Counted from the first letter of the stretch, positions 9,537-19,449 are shown. The stretch is DNA of 64,000 nt from CAWIOX01 sp963837775 (GCA_963837775.1 CAWIOX010000027.1:71432-135431); one strand, 5' to 3'. Notes: generated from the letters alone by a model not told the origin. A program made the numbers and translations.

Positions 9537-10463
9537 TCAGGCTTCTGTCGCGATCGGATCGGTTTCAGGCAGCGCGGCCGGCGCGGCTCTGACGGCGTTA
9601 CGGCTATTGTAATAGGTGGCGATCAGGCCGCTGCTGAGAATCACGGCGATGCCGGCCCAGCTCAGCCAGCCCAGCAGGTCGTTCCAGATCAGGATCCCGA
9701 GCAGGCTGGAAAACACGATGCCGGTGTATTGCAGATTGGCGTTGACCAGCATATTGCCGAAGCGGTAAGCGCGCGTCATCGCCATCTGCGCGCTGGTGGC
9801 AAATACGCCGGTGGCCAGCAGCAGCACGATGCCCTTGCTGCTGTGCGGGTGCCACAGCGCGCTGACGTGGCCGATTGGCAGCAATGTGCCGAACAGCCCG
9901 GCGACCAGGCTGGTGATCGAAAAATAGAACACCACGCGGTATTCCGGCTCGCCCAGCTGCCCCAGGTGGCGCACCTGCATATAGGCCAGCGCCGCCAGAA
10001 AGCCGGAGCCCAGCGCCAGCACCCCGCCCAGCCATTGTTCGGCATGGATCGCCGGGCGCAGCAGCATGGTCACGCCGACGAAACTGAGCGCAATCGCGCC
10101 GACCAGCCCCCATTCGATGCGCTTCTTGCCGTGCCACCAGGCGCCGGCGAACAGGATGATGGCAATCCAGATCGGCGAGGTGTAGTTGAGCGTGACCGCG
10201 GTCGCCAGCGGCAACTGGCTGAAGGAATAGAACCACAGCCACAGCGCAGTGACCCCGACCATGCCGCGCCACAGATGGGCGCCCGGCAGCGCGGTCCGGA
10301 GCGTGCCGCCGCGCAGCTTTTGCAGGCACAGGATGAACAGCACGCCGACCAGGCCGCGATACAGCACGATTTCGGCGGTCGAATACAGGTCGGACGCGAG
10401 CTTCACGCACACCCCCATCAGGGCAAAGCCGAGGCTGGCGAACAGCATCCAGAGTGATTGCAT
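9537..10463 (-). CDS. EamA/DMT superfamily transporter
   Basis: 308 residues from ATG at 10463, with ten predicted transmembrane helices in two EamA repeats. It starts MQSLWMLFASLGFALMGVCVKL; LNYTSPIWIAIILF marks the end of the first repeat and LQYTGIVFSSLLGILIWND the second. The reading frame extends 82 codons further upstream, but that extension is not hydrophobic and crosses the repeat at 10501, so it is rejected. Substrate unknown. It follows sseA by about 40 bp on the same strand. Confidence 0.9.
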   Translation of the reverse strand: MQSLWMLFASLGFALMGVCVKLASDLYSTAEIVLYRGLVGVLFILCLQKLRGGTLRTALPGAHLWRGMVGVTALWLWFYSFSQLPLATAVTLNYTSPIWIAIILFAGAWWHGKKRIEWGLVGAIALSFVGVTMLLRPAIHAEQWLGGVLALGSGFLAALAYMQVRHLGQLGEPEYRVVFYFSITSLVAGLFGTLLPIGHVSALWHPHSSKGIVLLLATGVFATSAQMAMTRAYRFGNMLVNANLQYTGIVFSSLLGILIWNDLLGWLSWAGIAVILSSGLIATYYNSRNAVRAAPAALPETDPIATEA

Positions 10464-10500
10464 GGTCAGGAAACGATGCGTTGGAAGCGCCCGCAGGCGA

Positions 10501-10575
10501 AAATATACTGCAGTGGGTATATAAAATATCCCCAATGAATATGTGCGGCTAAGTGCGTGTTTTTGATGATACTCC
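10501..10575 (-). repeat. Dispersed ~75-bp intergenic repeat, copy B
   Basis: Read on the minus strand: GGAGTATCATCAAAAACAC, then AGCCGCACATATTCATTGG, ending AGTATATTTT. It lies in the gap between the EamA gene and the orphan Rieske oxygenase. Confidence 0.75.
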
Positions 10576-10672
10576 TGCCATTTCTGATTCAAATAGGGGT
10601 GAGTGCGTGCAGCGTCCATGTGGCCGCATGCGTAGGAGTCAACACCACAGCCAGCATTGATCGATGGCCAGT

Positions 10673-10718
10673 GGATGATCCGGTGCGCATGGCGCACCCT
10701 ACGAAACAACGCAGGCTA
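10673..10718. repeat. GGTGCGCATGGCGCACC palindromic repeat unit, copy 1
   Basis: A block including the palindrome GGTGCGCATGGCGCACC followed by CTACGAAACAACGCAGGCTA. The same two parts recur at 43815-43942, where they are separated by other sequence. Its right end overlaps the stop codon of the Rieske oxygenase gene. Confidence 0.7.
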
Positions 10719-11816
10719 CAACGCAATCTTGCCCCGGTACCACTCGTGAAAATGCTGCATCCCGTCTTCCATCGGCGACTGGTAAGGCCCGGTTTCATTG
10801 ACGCCGCGCTGCATCAGGATGCGCCGGCCGGCATCCATGCGCTGGCCGATTTCATCGTCCTCGATGCAGGTTTCCATGTACGCGGCGCGCTCGGCCTCGA
10901 TGAAATCGCGCTCGAACAGCACGATTTCTTCCGGGTAATAGAACTCGACCACGTTGCGGGTCTGGCCGGTGCCCTGCGGCCACAGCGTCGAGACGATCAG
11001 CACATGCGGATACCACTCGACCATGATGTTCGGGTACAGCGTGAGCCAGATCGCGCCGAACGGCGGCTCGACGCCGTTGCGGTATTGCAGCACCTGTTCC
11101 TGCCATTTGCGGTAAGTCTCGGAACCGGACTTGAGCAGGCCGCTGTGGATGCCGACCGTCTGCACGCTGTAGTCGGCGCCGAATTCCCAGCGCAGGTCGT
11201 CGCAGCTGACGAACTTGCCCAGCCCCGGGTGGAACGGCTCGACGTGATAATCCTCCAGATAGACCTCGATGAAGGTCTTCCAGTTGTAGTCGCACTGGTG
11301 CACTTCGACGTGATCCAGCATGTAGCCGGAAAAATCGAGGTCCTTGGTCACCGACAGGCGCGCCATGATCTGCTGCACGTTGACGCCGTTCTGCTCGAAC
11401 AGCAAGCCGTTCCAGTTCTGCAGCGGGGTCTTGGACAGGTTCAGGCACGGCGTCTGGCTGAAATGCGGCGCGCCGATCAGCTCCCCCTTCAGATCGTAGG
11501 TCCAGCGATGCAGCGGACAGACGATGTTGTTGGTATTGCCACGGCCGTTGAACATCAGCGCCTGGCGGTGGCGGCAGACGTTGGACAGCAGCTCGATGCC
11601 GTTTTTGTTGCGCACCAGCATGCGGCCTTCGTCCTCGTGCGCCAGCGTGGCAAAGTCGCCGACGTTGGGCACCATCAGTTCATGACCGACGTAACGCGGC
11701 CCCTGCTGGAAAAGTTGCTGGATTTCGCGCTGCAACAGCGCTTCGTCTTGATAGACGTGGACCGGAAGTTGCGCGTCAACGCGCGCAAGATTGGCGAGAT
11801 TAGCCATATCGGACAT
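10716..11816 (-). CDS. Rieske non-haem iron oxygenase alpha subunit, orphan
   Basis: 366 residues. The N-terminal Rieske [2Fe-2S] domain has ligands C81, H83, C100 and H103 (VCRHRQ...CPLHRW). The C-terminal catalytic domain carries a D-Y-H-x4-H mononuclear iron motif in EVYLEDYHVEPFHPG. Such subunits hydroxylate or demethylate organic substrates using electrons from a reductase, but no reductase or ferredoxin gene is adjacent. It is distinct from GbcA at 35816. ATG at 11816 follows a strong GGGGGTGGGG purine run; a GTG two codons upstream is possible. Substrate not predictable. Confidence 0.88.
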   Translation of the reverse strand: MSDMANLANLARVDAQLPVHVYQDEALLQREIQQLFQQGPRYVGHELMVPNVGDFATLAHEDEGRMLVRNKNGIELLSNVCRHRQALMFNGRGNTNNIVCPLHRWTYDLKGELIGAPHFSQTPCLNLSKTPLQNWNGLLFEQNGVNVQQIMARLSVTKDLDFSGYMLDHVEVHQCDYNWKTFIEVYLEDYHVEPFHPGLGKFVSCDDLRWEFGADYSVQTVGIHSGLLKSGSETYRKWQEQVLQYRNGVEPPFGAIWLTLYPNIMVEWYPHVLIVSTLWPQGTGQTRNVVEFYYPEEIVLFERDFIEAERAAYMETCIEDDEIGQRMDAGRRILMQRGVNETGPYQSPMEDGMQHFHEWYRGKIAL

Positions 11817-12124
11817 CCCCACCCCCTAATGTGTGTATTACCAAAGAGTGAAAAGAATCCGCAAAAACCTGTGTTCAAACGAATGAAACGGCAATTTTGG
11901 ACAGAACCCGCGATTATAGCCCAGCCCGGCAAACCCTGCGAAGCGCGCGCGCCGGCAATTGCATCAGATTGCACAATATTTATACAGCAAAATGCATCGC
12001 TTTGCTGAAAAAACAGGCATTTCTCGATCAATATCGCAGACCAGCCGAGCCGGACGGTTCATCGCAGGTGGTTTGCACTAAAATAGAGGGTTAAACTCCA
12101 ATTCAGACGCTGATCCGATCTCTT
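11817..12124. other. Divergent intergenic region, Rieske oxygenase / xseB
   Basis: 308 bp between divergently transcribed genes. It is AT-rich around 11970-12010 (AATATTTATACAGC), so promoters for both sides probably lie here. I see no clear operator, repeat or RNA gene. Confidence 0.5.
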
Positions 12125-12381
12125 ATGTCAAAAAAACTGCCGCCCACCGATCAACCGACCTCGTTTGAAGCAGCGATGGCGGATTTAGAGAAACTGGTTG
12201 CCCAGATGGAGGCAGGGAGAATTGCCATTGGAAGCATCGGTGGCCGCCTACCAGCGCGGCGCGGATCTGGTCAGGTATTGCACGCTGCAACTCGATAAAG
12301 TGGAAAAACAGGTCAAGGTGCTGGAAGGCGACATGCTGAAACCGTTTGACAGCCGATGCCGGCACCGCGGGGGACGCATGA
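12125..12381 (+). CDS. xseB: Exodeoxyribonuclease VII small subunit (two frameshifts)
   Basis: Small subunit of ExoVII, which degrades single-stranded DNA. The restored product is 84 residues. It starts MSKKLPPTDQPTSFEAAMAD, continues LEKLVAQMEAG, then GELPLEASVAAYQRGADL, and ends after KPFDSDAGTAGDA. Two extra bases break the frame, at about 12215-12218 (GGGA) and at 12353-12354 (CC). With both removed the length matches the family (about 80 residues). The TGA overlaps an ATG (ATGA at 12378). It heads an xseB-ispA-dxs operon, an arrangement common in Proteobacteria. Confidence 0.92.
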
Positions 12382-12400
12382 GCCAGTCAGCAGACCAGCG

Positions 12401-13286
12401 ATGCCCGCTTTCGGCAGCTGGATGAGCGCGGTGCAAAACACGATGGAACAGGCGCTGGCGTCCTTCATTCCGGACGGCACGACCATCCCGGCCCGCCTGC
12501 ATCAGGCGATGCGCTATGCGGCGATGGACGGCGGCAAGCGGGTGCGCCCGCTGCTGGTATTCGCAGCCGGCGAATTGTTTGCCGCAGAACAGGATCAGCT
12601 GCAACGCGCGGCGGCCGCCGTGGAAATGATCCATGCGTATTCGCTGGTGCATGACGACATGCCCTGCATGGATGACGACGCGTTGCGCCGCGGCAAACCG
12701 ACGGTGCATGTGCAATACGATGAAGCGACCGCGCTGCTGGTGGGCGATGCGCTGCAGGCGCAAGCCTTCCTGGTGCTGGCCGAAGGCGACGGCGATGCGG
12801 CGCGCAAGCTGGCGATGCTGCGCCTGCTGGCGCAGGCGTCCGGCTCGGTCGGCATGTGCGGCGGCCAGGCGATCGATCTGGCCAGCGTCGGCTTGAGCCT
12901 GACCATCGCCGAGCTGGAACAGATGCACCGCCTGAAGACCGGCGCGCTGCTGCGCGCCTCGGTGTTGCTGGGCGCCATCAGCGGCAAGATCTTGACGCGC
13001 GCAGGAAGAAGCCGCACTGGATGCTTACGCGGCGGCCATCGGGCTGGCGTTCCAGGTGGTCGACGACGTGCTGGACGCGACCGCGGACTCCGCCACGCTG
13101 GGCAAGACCGCCGGCAAGGATGCGGCCGACAACAAGCCGACCTATGTATCGCTGCTGGGCCTGGAAGCATCGAGGACACTGGCAGAAAAATTGCGACAGG
13201 ATGCGCATAGCGCCATCCTGCCCTTCGGAGACAAGGCACAACGGTTGCGCGAACTCGCGGACCTGATCGTGCAGCGGAAAGCCTGA
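12401..13286 (+). CDS. ispA: Farnesyl diphosphate synthase (frameshift)
   Basis: Condenses IPP and DMAPP to GPP and FPP, about 294 residues. The aspartate-rich motif 1 (HDDMPCMDDD) and the second motif (VVDDVLDATAD) are visible, as is GGKRVRPLL for substrate binding. The frame breaks by one extra base at about 12995-13001 (GACGCGCGCAG), between GKILT and AQEEAALDAYAAAI. The start is uncertain: ATG at 12401 gives MPAFGSWM, matching FxxWM near the N-terminus of relatives. ATG at 12378 overlaps the xseB stop, suggesting coupling, but would need one more indel near 12400. Confidence 0.92.
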
Positions 13287-13287
13287 T

Positions 13288-15153
13288 ATGGAATTACTGA
13301 ACAAGATCGACAGCCCTGCGGATCTGCGCAAACTGCCGCGGGCGCAACTGGAACCGCTGGCCAAAGAGTTGCGCCATTTCATCATCGACTCGGTCTCCAA
13401 GACCGGCGGCCACCTGTCGTCCAACCTCGGCACGGTCGAGCTGACGATTGCGCTGCACTACGCGTTCAATACGCCGGAAGACCGCCTGATCTGGGATGTC
13501 GGCCATCAGACCTACCCGCACAAGATCCTCACCGGCCGCCGCGACCGGATGCATACGCTGCGCCAGCTGGGCGGCATTTCCGGCTTCCCGCGCCGCGACG
13601 AGAGCGAATACGACACCTTCGGCACCGCCCATTCGTCGACCTCGATCTCGGCCGCGCTCGGCATGGCGCTGGCCGCCAGGACCAAGGGCGAAGAGCGCCA
13701 TGCGATTGCGGTGATCGGCGACGGCGCGATGACCGCCGGCATGGTGTTCGAGGCGATGAACAACGCCGGCGTGTACGACGACATCAACCTGCTGGTGATC
13801 CTGAACGACAACGACATGTCGATTTCGCCGCCGGTCGGCGCGCTGAACCGCTATCTGGCGCGCCTGATGTCGGGCAAGTTCTACGCGGCCGCCAAGCATG
13901 TCGGCAAATCGGTGCTGCCGGCGCCGATGCTGGAACTGGCCAAGCGCTTCGAGGAACACGCGAAGGGCATGATCGTGCCGGCCACCATGTTCGAGGAATT
14001 CGGCTTCAATTACATCGGCCCGATCGACGGCCACGACCTGGAATCGCTGATCCCGACGCTGCAAAACCTGAAGCAGCTGAAAGGGCCGCAGTTCCTGCAC
14101 GTGGTCACCAAGAAAGGCCAGGGCTACAAGCTGGCCGAGGCCGATCCGGTGCTGTATCACGGCCCCGGCAAGTTCAATCCGGCCGAAGGCATCAAGCCGG
14201 CCACCGCCAGCAAGGTCACTTACACCCAGGTGTTCGGCGACTGGCTGTGCGACATGGCGGCGCAGGACAGCCGCCTGATCGGCATCACGCCGGCGATGCG
14301 CGAAGGCTCGGGCATGGTGCGCTTCGAGCAGCTGTTTCCAAAACGCTATTACGATGTCGGCATCGCCGAACAGCATGCGGTGACCTTCGCCGCCGGCATG
14401 GCCTGCGAAGGCCTGAAGCCGGTGGTCGCGATTTACTCGACCTTTTTGCAGCGCGGCTACGACCAGCTGATCCATGACGTCGCGCTGCAAAATCTGGACG
14501 TCACCTTCGCGCTCGACCGCGCCGGACTGGTCGGCGCCGACGGCGCCACCCATGCCGGCAACTACGATCTGGCATTCCTGCGCTGCATCCCGAACATGGT
14601 CGTGATGGCCCCTGCCGACGAAAATGAGTGCCGTCAGATGCTCACCGCCGCTTTCCAATATAATGGGCCGGCAGCAGTGCGCTACCCGCGCGGTGCAGGC
14701 ATCGGCGCAGCAGTGACACCGGCATTGAACCCCATCCCGTTCGGCAAGGGTGAGATCAAACGCGAAGGAAAAGGCATTGCCATCCTCGCGTTCGGCAGCA
14801 TGGTGGCGCCGAGCCTGAGCGCGGCGCAAGCACTGGATGCAAGCGTAGCGAACATGCGTTTTGTCAAACCGCTGGATGTTGAATTACTGAAACAGCTGGC
14901 ACTGAATCACGAGGCACTGGTGACCGTCGAAGAAGGGGCGGTCATGGGTGGCGCCGGTTCCGCCGTGGCCGAAGCACTGGCCGAGGCTGGCATCGTCAAG
15001 CCGCTCTTGATTTTGGGCTTGCCGGACAAATTTATCGACCACGGCGATGTAACGCAATTGCTGGCAATGTGCGGACTGGATGCGGATGGCATCACAGCCT
15101 CGATCCAGCAACGTTTTGGCAAAGGCGAGCCGCGACTGGTCGCCAACAACTAA
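13288..15153 (+). CDS. dxs: 1-deoxy-D-xylulose-5-phosphate synthase
   Basis: First enzyme of the MEP isoprenoid pathway; joins pyruvate and glyceraldehyde 3-phosphate using thiamine diphosphate. 621 residues, uninterrupted, normal family length (about 620). Visible landmarks are GGHLSSNLGTVELT, the ThDP motif GDGAMTAGMVFEAMNNAG...NDNDMSISPPVG, and the pyrimidine-domain EQHAVTFAAGMA. The start codon lies one base after the ispA stop, so translation is probably coupled. With ispA it supplies FPP for quinones and undecaprenyl phosphate. Confidence 0.97.
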   Translation: MELLNKIDSPADLRKLPRAQLEPLAKELRHFIIDSVSKTGGHLSSNLGTVELTIALHYAFNTPEDRLIWDVGHQTYPHKILTGRRDRMHTLRQLGGISGFPRRDESEYDTFGTAHSSTSISAALGMALAARTKGEERHAIAVIGDGAMTAGMVFEAMNNAGVYDDINLLVILNDNDMSISPPVGALNRYLARLMSGKFYAAAKHVGKSVLPAPMLELAKRFEEHAKGMIVPATMFEEFGFNYIGPIDGHDLESLIPTLQNLKQLKGPQFLHVVTKKGQGYKLAEADPVLYHGPGKFNPAEGIKPATASKVTYTQVFGDWLCDMAAQDSRLIGITPAMREGSGMVRFEQLFPKRYYDVGIAEQHAVTFAAGMACEGLKPVVAIYSTFLQRGYDQLIHDVALQNLDVTFALDRAGLVGADGATHAGNYDLAFLRCIPNMVVMAPADENECRQMLTAAFQYNGPAAVRYPRGAGIGAAVTPALNPIPFGKGEIKREGKGIAILAFGSMVAPSLSAAQALDASVANMRFVKPLDVELLKQLALNHEALVTVEEGAVMGGAGSAVAEALAEAGIVKPLLILGLPDKFIDHGDVTQLLAMCGLDADGITASIQQRFGKGEPRLVANN

Positions 15154-15215
15154 CAATCCCTGTGAGGGCGTCAGGTAGTCCAACCATGTCCCGCACACAA
15201 AAAATAGGCTCTATG

Positions 15216-16028
15216 ATGAATTCCCGTGATCCAATGACCGCCATTCCCGACGTGCAGAGTACGCCGGACACCAGGCGTATTTCCATCCAGCGCGTCGGCG
15301 TGAAAGGCGTGCGCTATCCGATCATGGTCAAGACCTCGGCTGGCGTGCTGCCCTCGGTCGGCACCTGGAATATGTATGTGCATTTGCCTGAAGACAAGAA
15401 AGGCACGCACATGTCGCGCTTCATCGCGCTGCTGGAAGAGCTCGGCACCAAGGGCCATGCGGCGCTGGACGTGACGATGTTCAGCAAGCTGATGCACAAG
15501 ATGGTCAAGTTGCTGGAAGCCGATTCCGGCCGCATCGAGCTGTCCTTCCCCTACTTCATCAACAAGACCGCGCCGGTATCCGGCGTGCAAAGCCTGATGG
15601 ATTACGAAGTCGGCTTTACCGGCGAAATCCGCGACGGCGTGGTCGAAGTCGCGCTCAAGGTGTTGGTGCCGGTGACCAGCCTGTGCCCTTGCTCGAAGAA
15701 AATTTCCGCTTACGGCGCGCACAACCAGCGCTCGCACATCACGGTCAGCGCGGTGCTGAACGGCGATATCCTGGTCGATGAGCTCATCGCCAAGATCGAA
15801 GCGCAGGCATCCTGCGAGCTGTACGGCCTGCTGAAACGCCCGGACGAAAAATACGTGACCGAACGCGCGTACGACAATCCGAAGTTCGTCGAAGATCTGG
15901 TGCGCGATGTCGCCGGCATGCTCAATGACGAGCCGCGCGTCGCCGCTTACACGCTGGAAGCCGAAAACTTCGAGTCGATCCACAATCATTCCGCTTACGC
16001 GCTGATCGAGAACGACAAGCGGGTCTGA
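15216..16028 (+). CDS. folE2: GTP cyclohydrolase FolE2 (type IB)
   Basis: Converts GTP to dihydroneopterin triphosphate, the first step of folate synthesis. About 270 residues. The conserved stretch SLCPCSKKISAYGAHNQRS carries the metal-binding Cys of the COG1469 type. SGVQSLMDYEV and ASCELYGLLKRPDEK are further family marks. Type IB enzymes accept metals other than zinc and are often kept for zinc limitation. Start choice: ATG at 15216 gives MNSRDPMTAIPDVQS, the best match to relatives; in-frame ATGs at 15213 and 15186 are alternatives. No zur-type operator was recognised upstream. Confidence 0.94.
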   Translation: MNSRDPMTAIPDVQSTPDTRRISIQRVGVKGVRYPIMVKTSAGVLPSVGTWNMYVHLPEDKKGTHMSRFIALLEELGTKGHAALDVTMFSKLMHKMVKLLEADSGRIELSFPYFINKTAPVSGVQSLMDYEVGFTGEIRDGVVEVALKVLVPVTSLCPCSKKISAYGAHNQRSHITVSAVLNGDILVDELIAKIEAQASCELYGLLKRPDEKYVTERAYDNPKFVEDLVRDVAGMLNDEPRVAAYTLEAENFESIHNHSAYALIENDKRV

Positions 16029-16045
16029 TGTGATCTGCATCTGAC

Positions 16046-16079
16046 GAAAAAAAGCGACTCGATCGAGTCGCTTTTTTTA
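16046..16079. terminator. Bidirectional Rho-independent terminator
   Basis: A perfect stem AGCGACTCGA/TCGAGTCGCT flanked by an A run on the left and seven Ts on the right. It lies between the converging folE2 and adenosyltransferase genes and can serve both. Confidence 0.95.
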
Positions 16080-16097
16080 CGCCTGCAGCTGACTGCC

Positions 16098-16655
16098 TCA
16101 GATCGAGCGGTCCCGCTCCTTTTCCCACAACACGTCGCTGCCGCCGGCAAACCGGTTCAGCGCGCGCGACAGCACGAACAGCAGGTCGGACAGGCGGTTC
16201 ATGTACTGGCGCGGCGCGTCATTCAGAGGTTCCGCCTTGCCGAGGCTGACGATCAGCCGTTCCGCGCGGCGGCACACGGTACGGCAGACATGCGCGATGG
16301 CGGCCGCGCGCGAACCGCCGGGCAGGATGAAGTCGCGCAGCGGCGGCAAATCGGCATTGTATTTTTCCAGCAGCGCATCCAGCCGCTCCACCTGCGCCTC
16401 GGTAATCATCGTGTAACCCGGGATGCACAATTCGCCGCCCATGTCGAACAGGTCGTGCTGGATCGAGATCAGTTCCTCGCGCAGCGCATCGGGCAAGGTT
16501 TCGCACAGCAGCACGCCGATCTGCGAATTGAGTTCATCGACATCGCCGATCGCATGGATGCGCAGGCTGTCCTTGTCGATGCGGCTGCCGTCGCCCAGAC
16601 CCGTGGTGCCCTTGTCGCCGGTGCGGGTGGCTATTTTTGAAAGTCTATTGCCCAT
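16098..16655 (-). CDS. Cob(I)alamin adenosyltransferase, PduO type
   Basis: 185 residues. Makes adenosylcobalamin from cob(I)alamin and ATP. The N-terminal ATP loop TRTGDKGTTGLGDG, the SRAAAIAHVCRTVCRRAER helix and YMNRLSDLLFVLSR near the C-terminus are diagnostic of PduO-type enzymes. No other cobalamin gene is nearby, so it is a salvage or assimilation enzyme in this context. It converges on folE2 across a shared terminator. Confidence 0.93.
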   Translation of the reverse strand: MGNRLSKIATRTGDKGTTGLGDGSRIDKDSLRIHAIGDVDELNSQIGVLLCETLPDALREELISIQHDLFDMGGELCIPGYTMITEAQVERLDALLEKYNADLPPLRDFILPGGSRAAAIAHVCRTVCRRAERLIVSLGKAEPLNDAPRQYMNRLSDLLFVLSRALNRFAGGSDVLWEKERDRSI

Positions 16656-16788
16656 GGTTTTTTATCACAACAGAGTAAATGAGCTGTTGAGGATACGATA
16701 AAACGGCCAAAACCGCTGCCGTGCCAGCAGACAAATAGTCGGCGCCGACGCTAAAGAGTAAAATCAATGCATCAAACGGAGATCCCCA

Positions 16789-18199
16789 ATGAATCACCTC
16801 GCCCAGTTGGCCGCCCGCAAAAAACCCTTGCCGCAAGTCTTGCTCAATGCATTGGCCGGCCTGTTCGGCAACCGCTTTTCGACCGCGCACGCAGTGCGCG
16901 AGCATCATGGGCGCGACGAATCCGCGTATGACCCGATGCTGCCGGACGCGGTGCGTGTTCGCGCAGTCGACCGCAGAGGTCGCGGCCGCGGTGGCGCTGT
17001 GCCACGAGCATCGGATACCGGTGATTGCGTATGGCGCCGGCTCTTCGCTCGAAGGCCATATCCTGGCGCCGCAGGGCGGCATCACGATCGACCTGTCGCA
17101 GATGGCCAAGGTGATTGCGGTGCATGCGGAAGATCTGACTGCCACCGTGCAGGCCGGCGTGACGCGCAAGCAACTGAATCAGGAAATCAAGGAGTGCGGG
17201 CTGTTTTTCCCGATCGACCCGGGCGCCGATGCGTCGCTGGGCGGGATGGCGGCAACCCGCGCCTCCGGCACCAATGCGGTGCGCTACGGCACCATGCGCG
17301 AAAACACGCTGGCGCTGACGGTGGTCACCGCCGACGGCCGCATCATCCGGACCGGCAGCCGCGCCAGGAAATCGTCCGCCGGCTACGACCTGACCCATCT
17401 GTTTGTCGGCAGCGAAGGCACGCTGGGCATCATCACCGAAGTGAGCGTGCGCTTATATCCGCAACCGGAAGCGATTTCGGCCGCCGTCTGCTCGTTCCCG
17501 AGCACCGCCGATGCGGTCAATGCGGTGATCGAGACGATCCAGATGGGGGTGCCGGTGGCGCGCGTCGAGTTTCTCGACGAAAACGGCGTGAAGGCGATCA
17601 ACGCGCACGACAAGCTGAACCTGCCGGAACAGCCGCTGTTGCTGTTCGAGTTCCACGGCACCGAACACAGCGTCAAGGAGCAGGCCGAACGGGTGCAGGA
17701 AATCGCCGCCGGCTATCACGCGAGCGGTTTCGAATGGGCGACGCGCACCGAAGACCGCAGCCGCTTGTGGGCGGCGCGCCACAACGCCTATTTCGCGCTG
17801 CTGCAGCTGCGCCCCGGTTGCCGCTCGATTTCGACCGATTGCTGCGTGCCGATTTCACGCCTGGCCGAGTGCATCCTCGACACCAAGGCCGATTGCGAAG
17901 CGCAGCAGATCACGTATTCGATCATCGGCCACGTCGGCGACGGCAATTTCCATGTGCTGATGCTGGTCGATCCGCATGATGCGGCCGAGATGGCACAAGC
18001 CGAAGGCGTCAATGCGCGCATGGTGGCGCGCGCGCTGGCGATGGACGGCACCTGCACCGGCGAGCACGGCGTCGGCCTGCACAAGATGGATTTCCTGGTG
18101 CAGGAGCACGGGGAAAACGCGATCGCCACGATGCGCACGCTGAAACACGCACTGGACCCACACAACATCATGAACCCAGGAAAAATCATCCAATGGTAA
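16789..18199 (+). CDS. FAD-linked oxidase, GlcD/D-lactate dehydrogenase type (one frameshift)
   Basis: About 469 residues. The N-terminal FAD PCMH domain (GAGSSLEGHILAPQGGI, DPGADASLGGMAATRASGT, KSSAGYDLTHLFVGSEGTLG) is followed by a C-terminal FAD-oxidase domain ending TCTGEHGVGLHK...HALDPHNIMNPGKI. Such flavoproteins oxidise D-2-hydroxy acids (D-lactate, glycolate, D-2-hydroxyglutarate); the exact substrate is not decidable. One extra base at about 16951-16957 (GGTGCGTG) shifts the frame between LPDAV and VFAQSTAEVAAAV. The stop overlaps the start of the LysR regulator by 7 bp. Confidence 0.9.
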
Positions 18200-19095
18200 C
18201 CCGCCTTCTGCCCCGCCTGCCTCCGGTTCACGCGCTGTCCGCGTTCGAGGCTGCCGCCAGACACAATTCTTTCGCGGTCGCGGCGGAAGAGCTGTGCATC
18301 ACGCCATCGGCACTGTCGCACCGTATCCGCCTGCTCGAAGAGCATGTCGGCGAACGGCTGTTCATCCGCGACGGCCGCACCGTCGGCCTGTCCGAATTCG
18401 GGCGCCGCTATCTGGAAGTGGTCAGGGTGGTGCTGCGCGCGCTGGGCGACTTCCCGCTGCCGCACAAGAAGGCGGCCAGCATACCGCGCATCAAGATTAC
18501 GGTGCCGCCCACGTTCGCGCGCCATCTGTTCATCCCGCACCTGGCCAGCTTCACCAGCAAATACCCGGATATCGCGCTGGAAACCTTCCTGTCGGTGCCC
18601 TTGTACGACCTCAGCCTGTCGGAAAGCGATGTCGAGGTGCGCTTCGGCGCCGGCATCTACCCGGACCTGGTGACCAAGAAACTGTTCGAGGAACCGGCGT
18701 TTGCGGTGTCCAGCCCGAGCTACCTGGCCGAAATCGGCGGCATCGACACCCCGGCCGACCTGCAAAAGGCGACGCTGCTGCGTTCGGCGCTGGAACCGTG
18801 GCAACCGTGGTTTGAAGCGGCGGGGCTGGACTGGCCGGAACCGGTCACCGGCTTCCGGGTCGACGATCTCGGGCTGCTGCTGGAAGCGGTCCGGCACGGG
18901 CGCGGCGTCGCGCTGACCCGGCAACACTTCGCGCAAGACCTGATCAAATCAGGCGACGTGGTGCAGCTGTTCGACATCCGCCTGACGACGCCGCCGCATG
19001 CGTACTACATGGTGTACGAGGAACAGGTGCTGGAACGGCCGGAAGTGGCGGTCTTCATCGAGTGGATGCAGGAAACGTTTCTGAACCTGCAATAA
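18193..19095 (+). CDS. LysR-type regulator, GcvA-like
   Basis: 300 residues. The N-terminal winged helix (HALSAFEAAARHNSFAVAAEELCITPSALSHRI) has the wording typical of the GcvA subgroup. The effector-binding domain runs from about residue 95. It overlaps the end of the GlcD-like oxidase by 7 bp in the same direction, so the two are cotranscribed and it most likely controls that gene or a related pathway. Effector unknown. Confidence 0.92.
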   Translation: MVTRLLPRLPPVHALSAFEAAARHNSFAVAAEELCITPSALSHRIRLLEEHVGERLFIRDGRTVGLSEFGRRYLEVVRVVLRALGDFPLPHKKAASIPRIKITVPPTFARHLFIPHLASFTSKYPDIALETFLSVPLYDLSLSESDVEVRFGAGIYPDLVTKKLFEEPAFAVSSPSYLAEIGGIDTPADLQKATLLRSALEPWQPWFEAAGLDWPEPVTGFRVDDLGLLLEAVRHGRGVALTRQHFAQDLIKSGDVVQLFDIRLTTPPHAYYMVYEEQVLERPEVAVFIEWMQETFLNLQ

Positions 19096-19123
19096 ACGGA
19101 GCCCATGGCCGCGCCAGGCCTGA

Positions 19124-19199
19124 ATTATTACTCCCCCGTGTATTTTTAAATACCCACTAAATACGTGCGGGGGAGGCAGTGTTTTTAATCATACTCCCA
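19124..19199 (-). repeat. Dispersed ~75-bp intergenic repeat, copy C
   Basis: Minus-strand reading: GGGAGTATGATTAAAAACAC, then CCCCGCACGTATTTAGTGGG, then ATTTAAAAATACACGGGGGAG. It starts 29 bp after the stop of the LysR gene. Confidence 0.75.
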
Positions 19200-19317
19200 T
19201 GAAATGACAGTTTTTACATCTATTCATCCCACTATGCGGTTGAGTTTCAAGTGACAGCTTTATGCCATTGGCGGTTGTATTGACGCTGTTTTTGACCTTA
19301 AGCCGCTGGGGACGCAG

Positions 19318-19412
19318 CCGTTTGTGTGCTGCAGAAAATGGATCAGAAATGAAGGCTGTCTGAAGCGCAGCGAGTTTCCTTCATTTCCCATTTTTTGCAG
19401 CACACAAACGGG
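19318..19412. repeat. Long inverted repeat (potential extended hairpin)
   Basis: The left arm starts CCGTTTGTGTGCTGCAG and the right arm ends CTGCAGCACACAAACGG-like (TTTTTTGCAGCACACAAACG). Pairing extends inward through AAAATGG and AAATGAAGG, about 36 bp per arm with a few mismatches and a ~20-base loop. It lies in the 575-bp gap between the LysR gene and uvrD. Confidence 0.8.
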
Positions 19413-19449
19413 AACCCCGAAGGGGCAAGTCTGCGGTCGCCTTTCTTTT

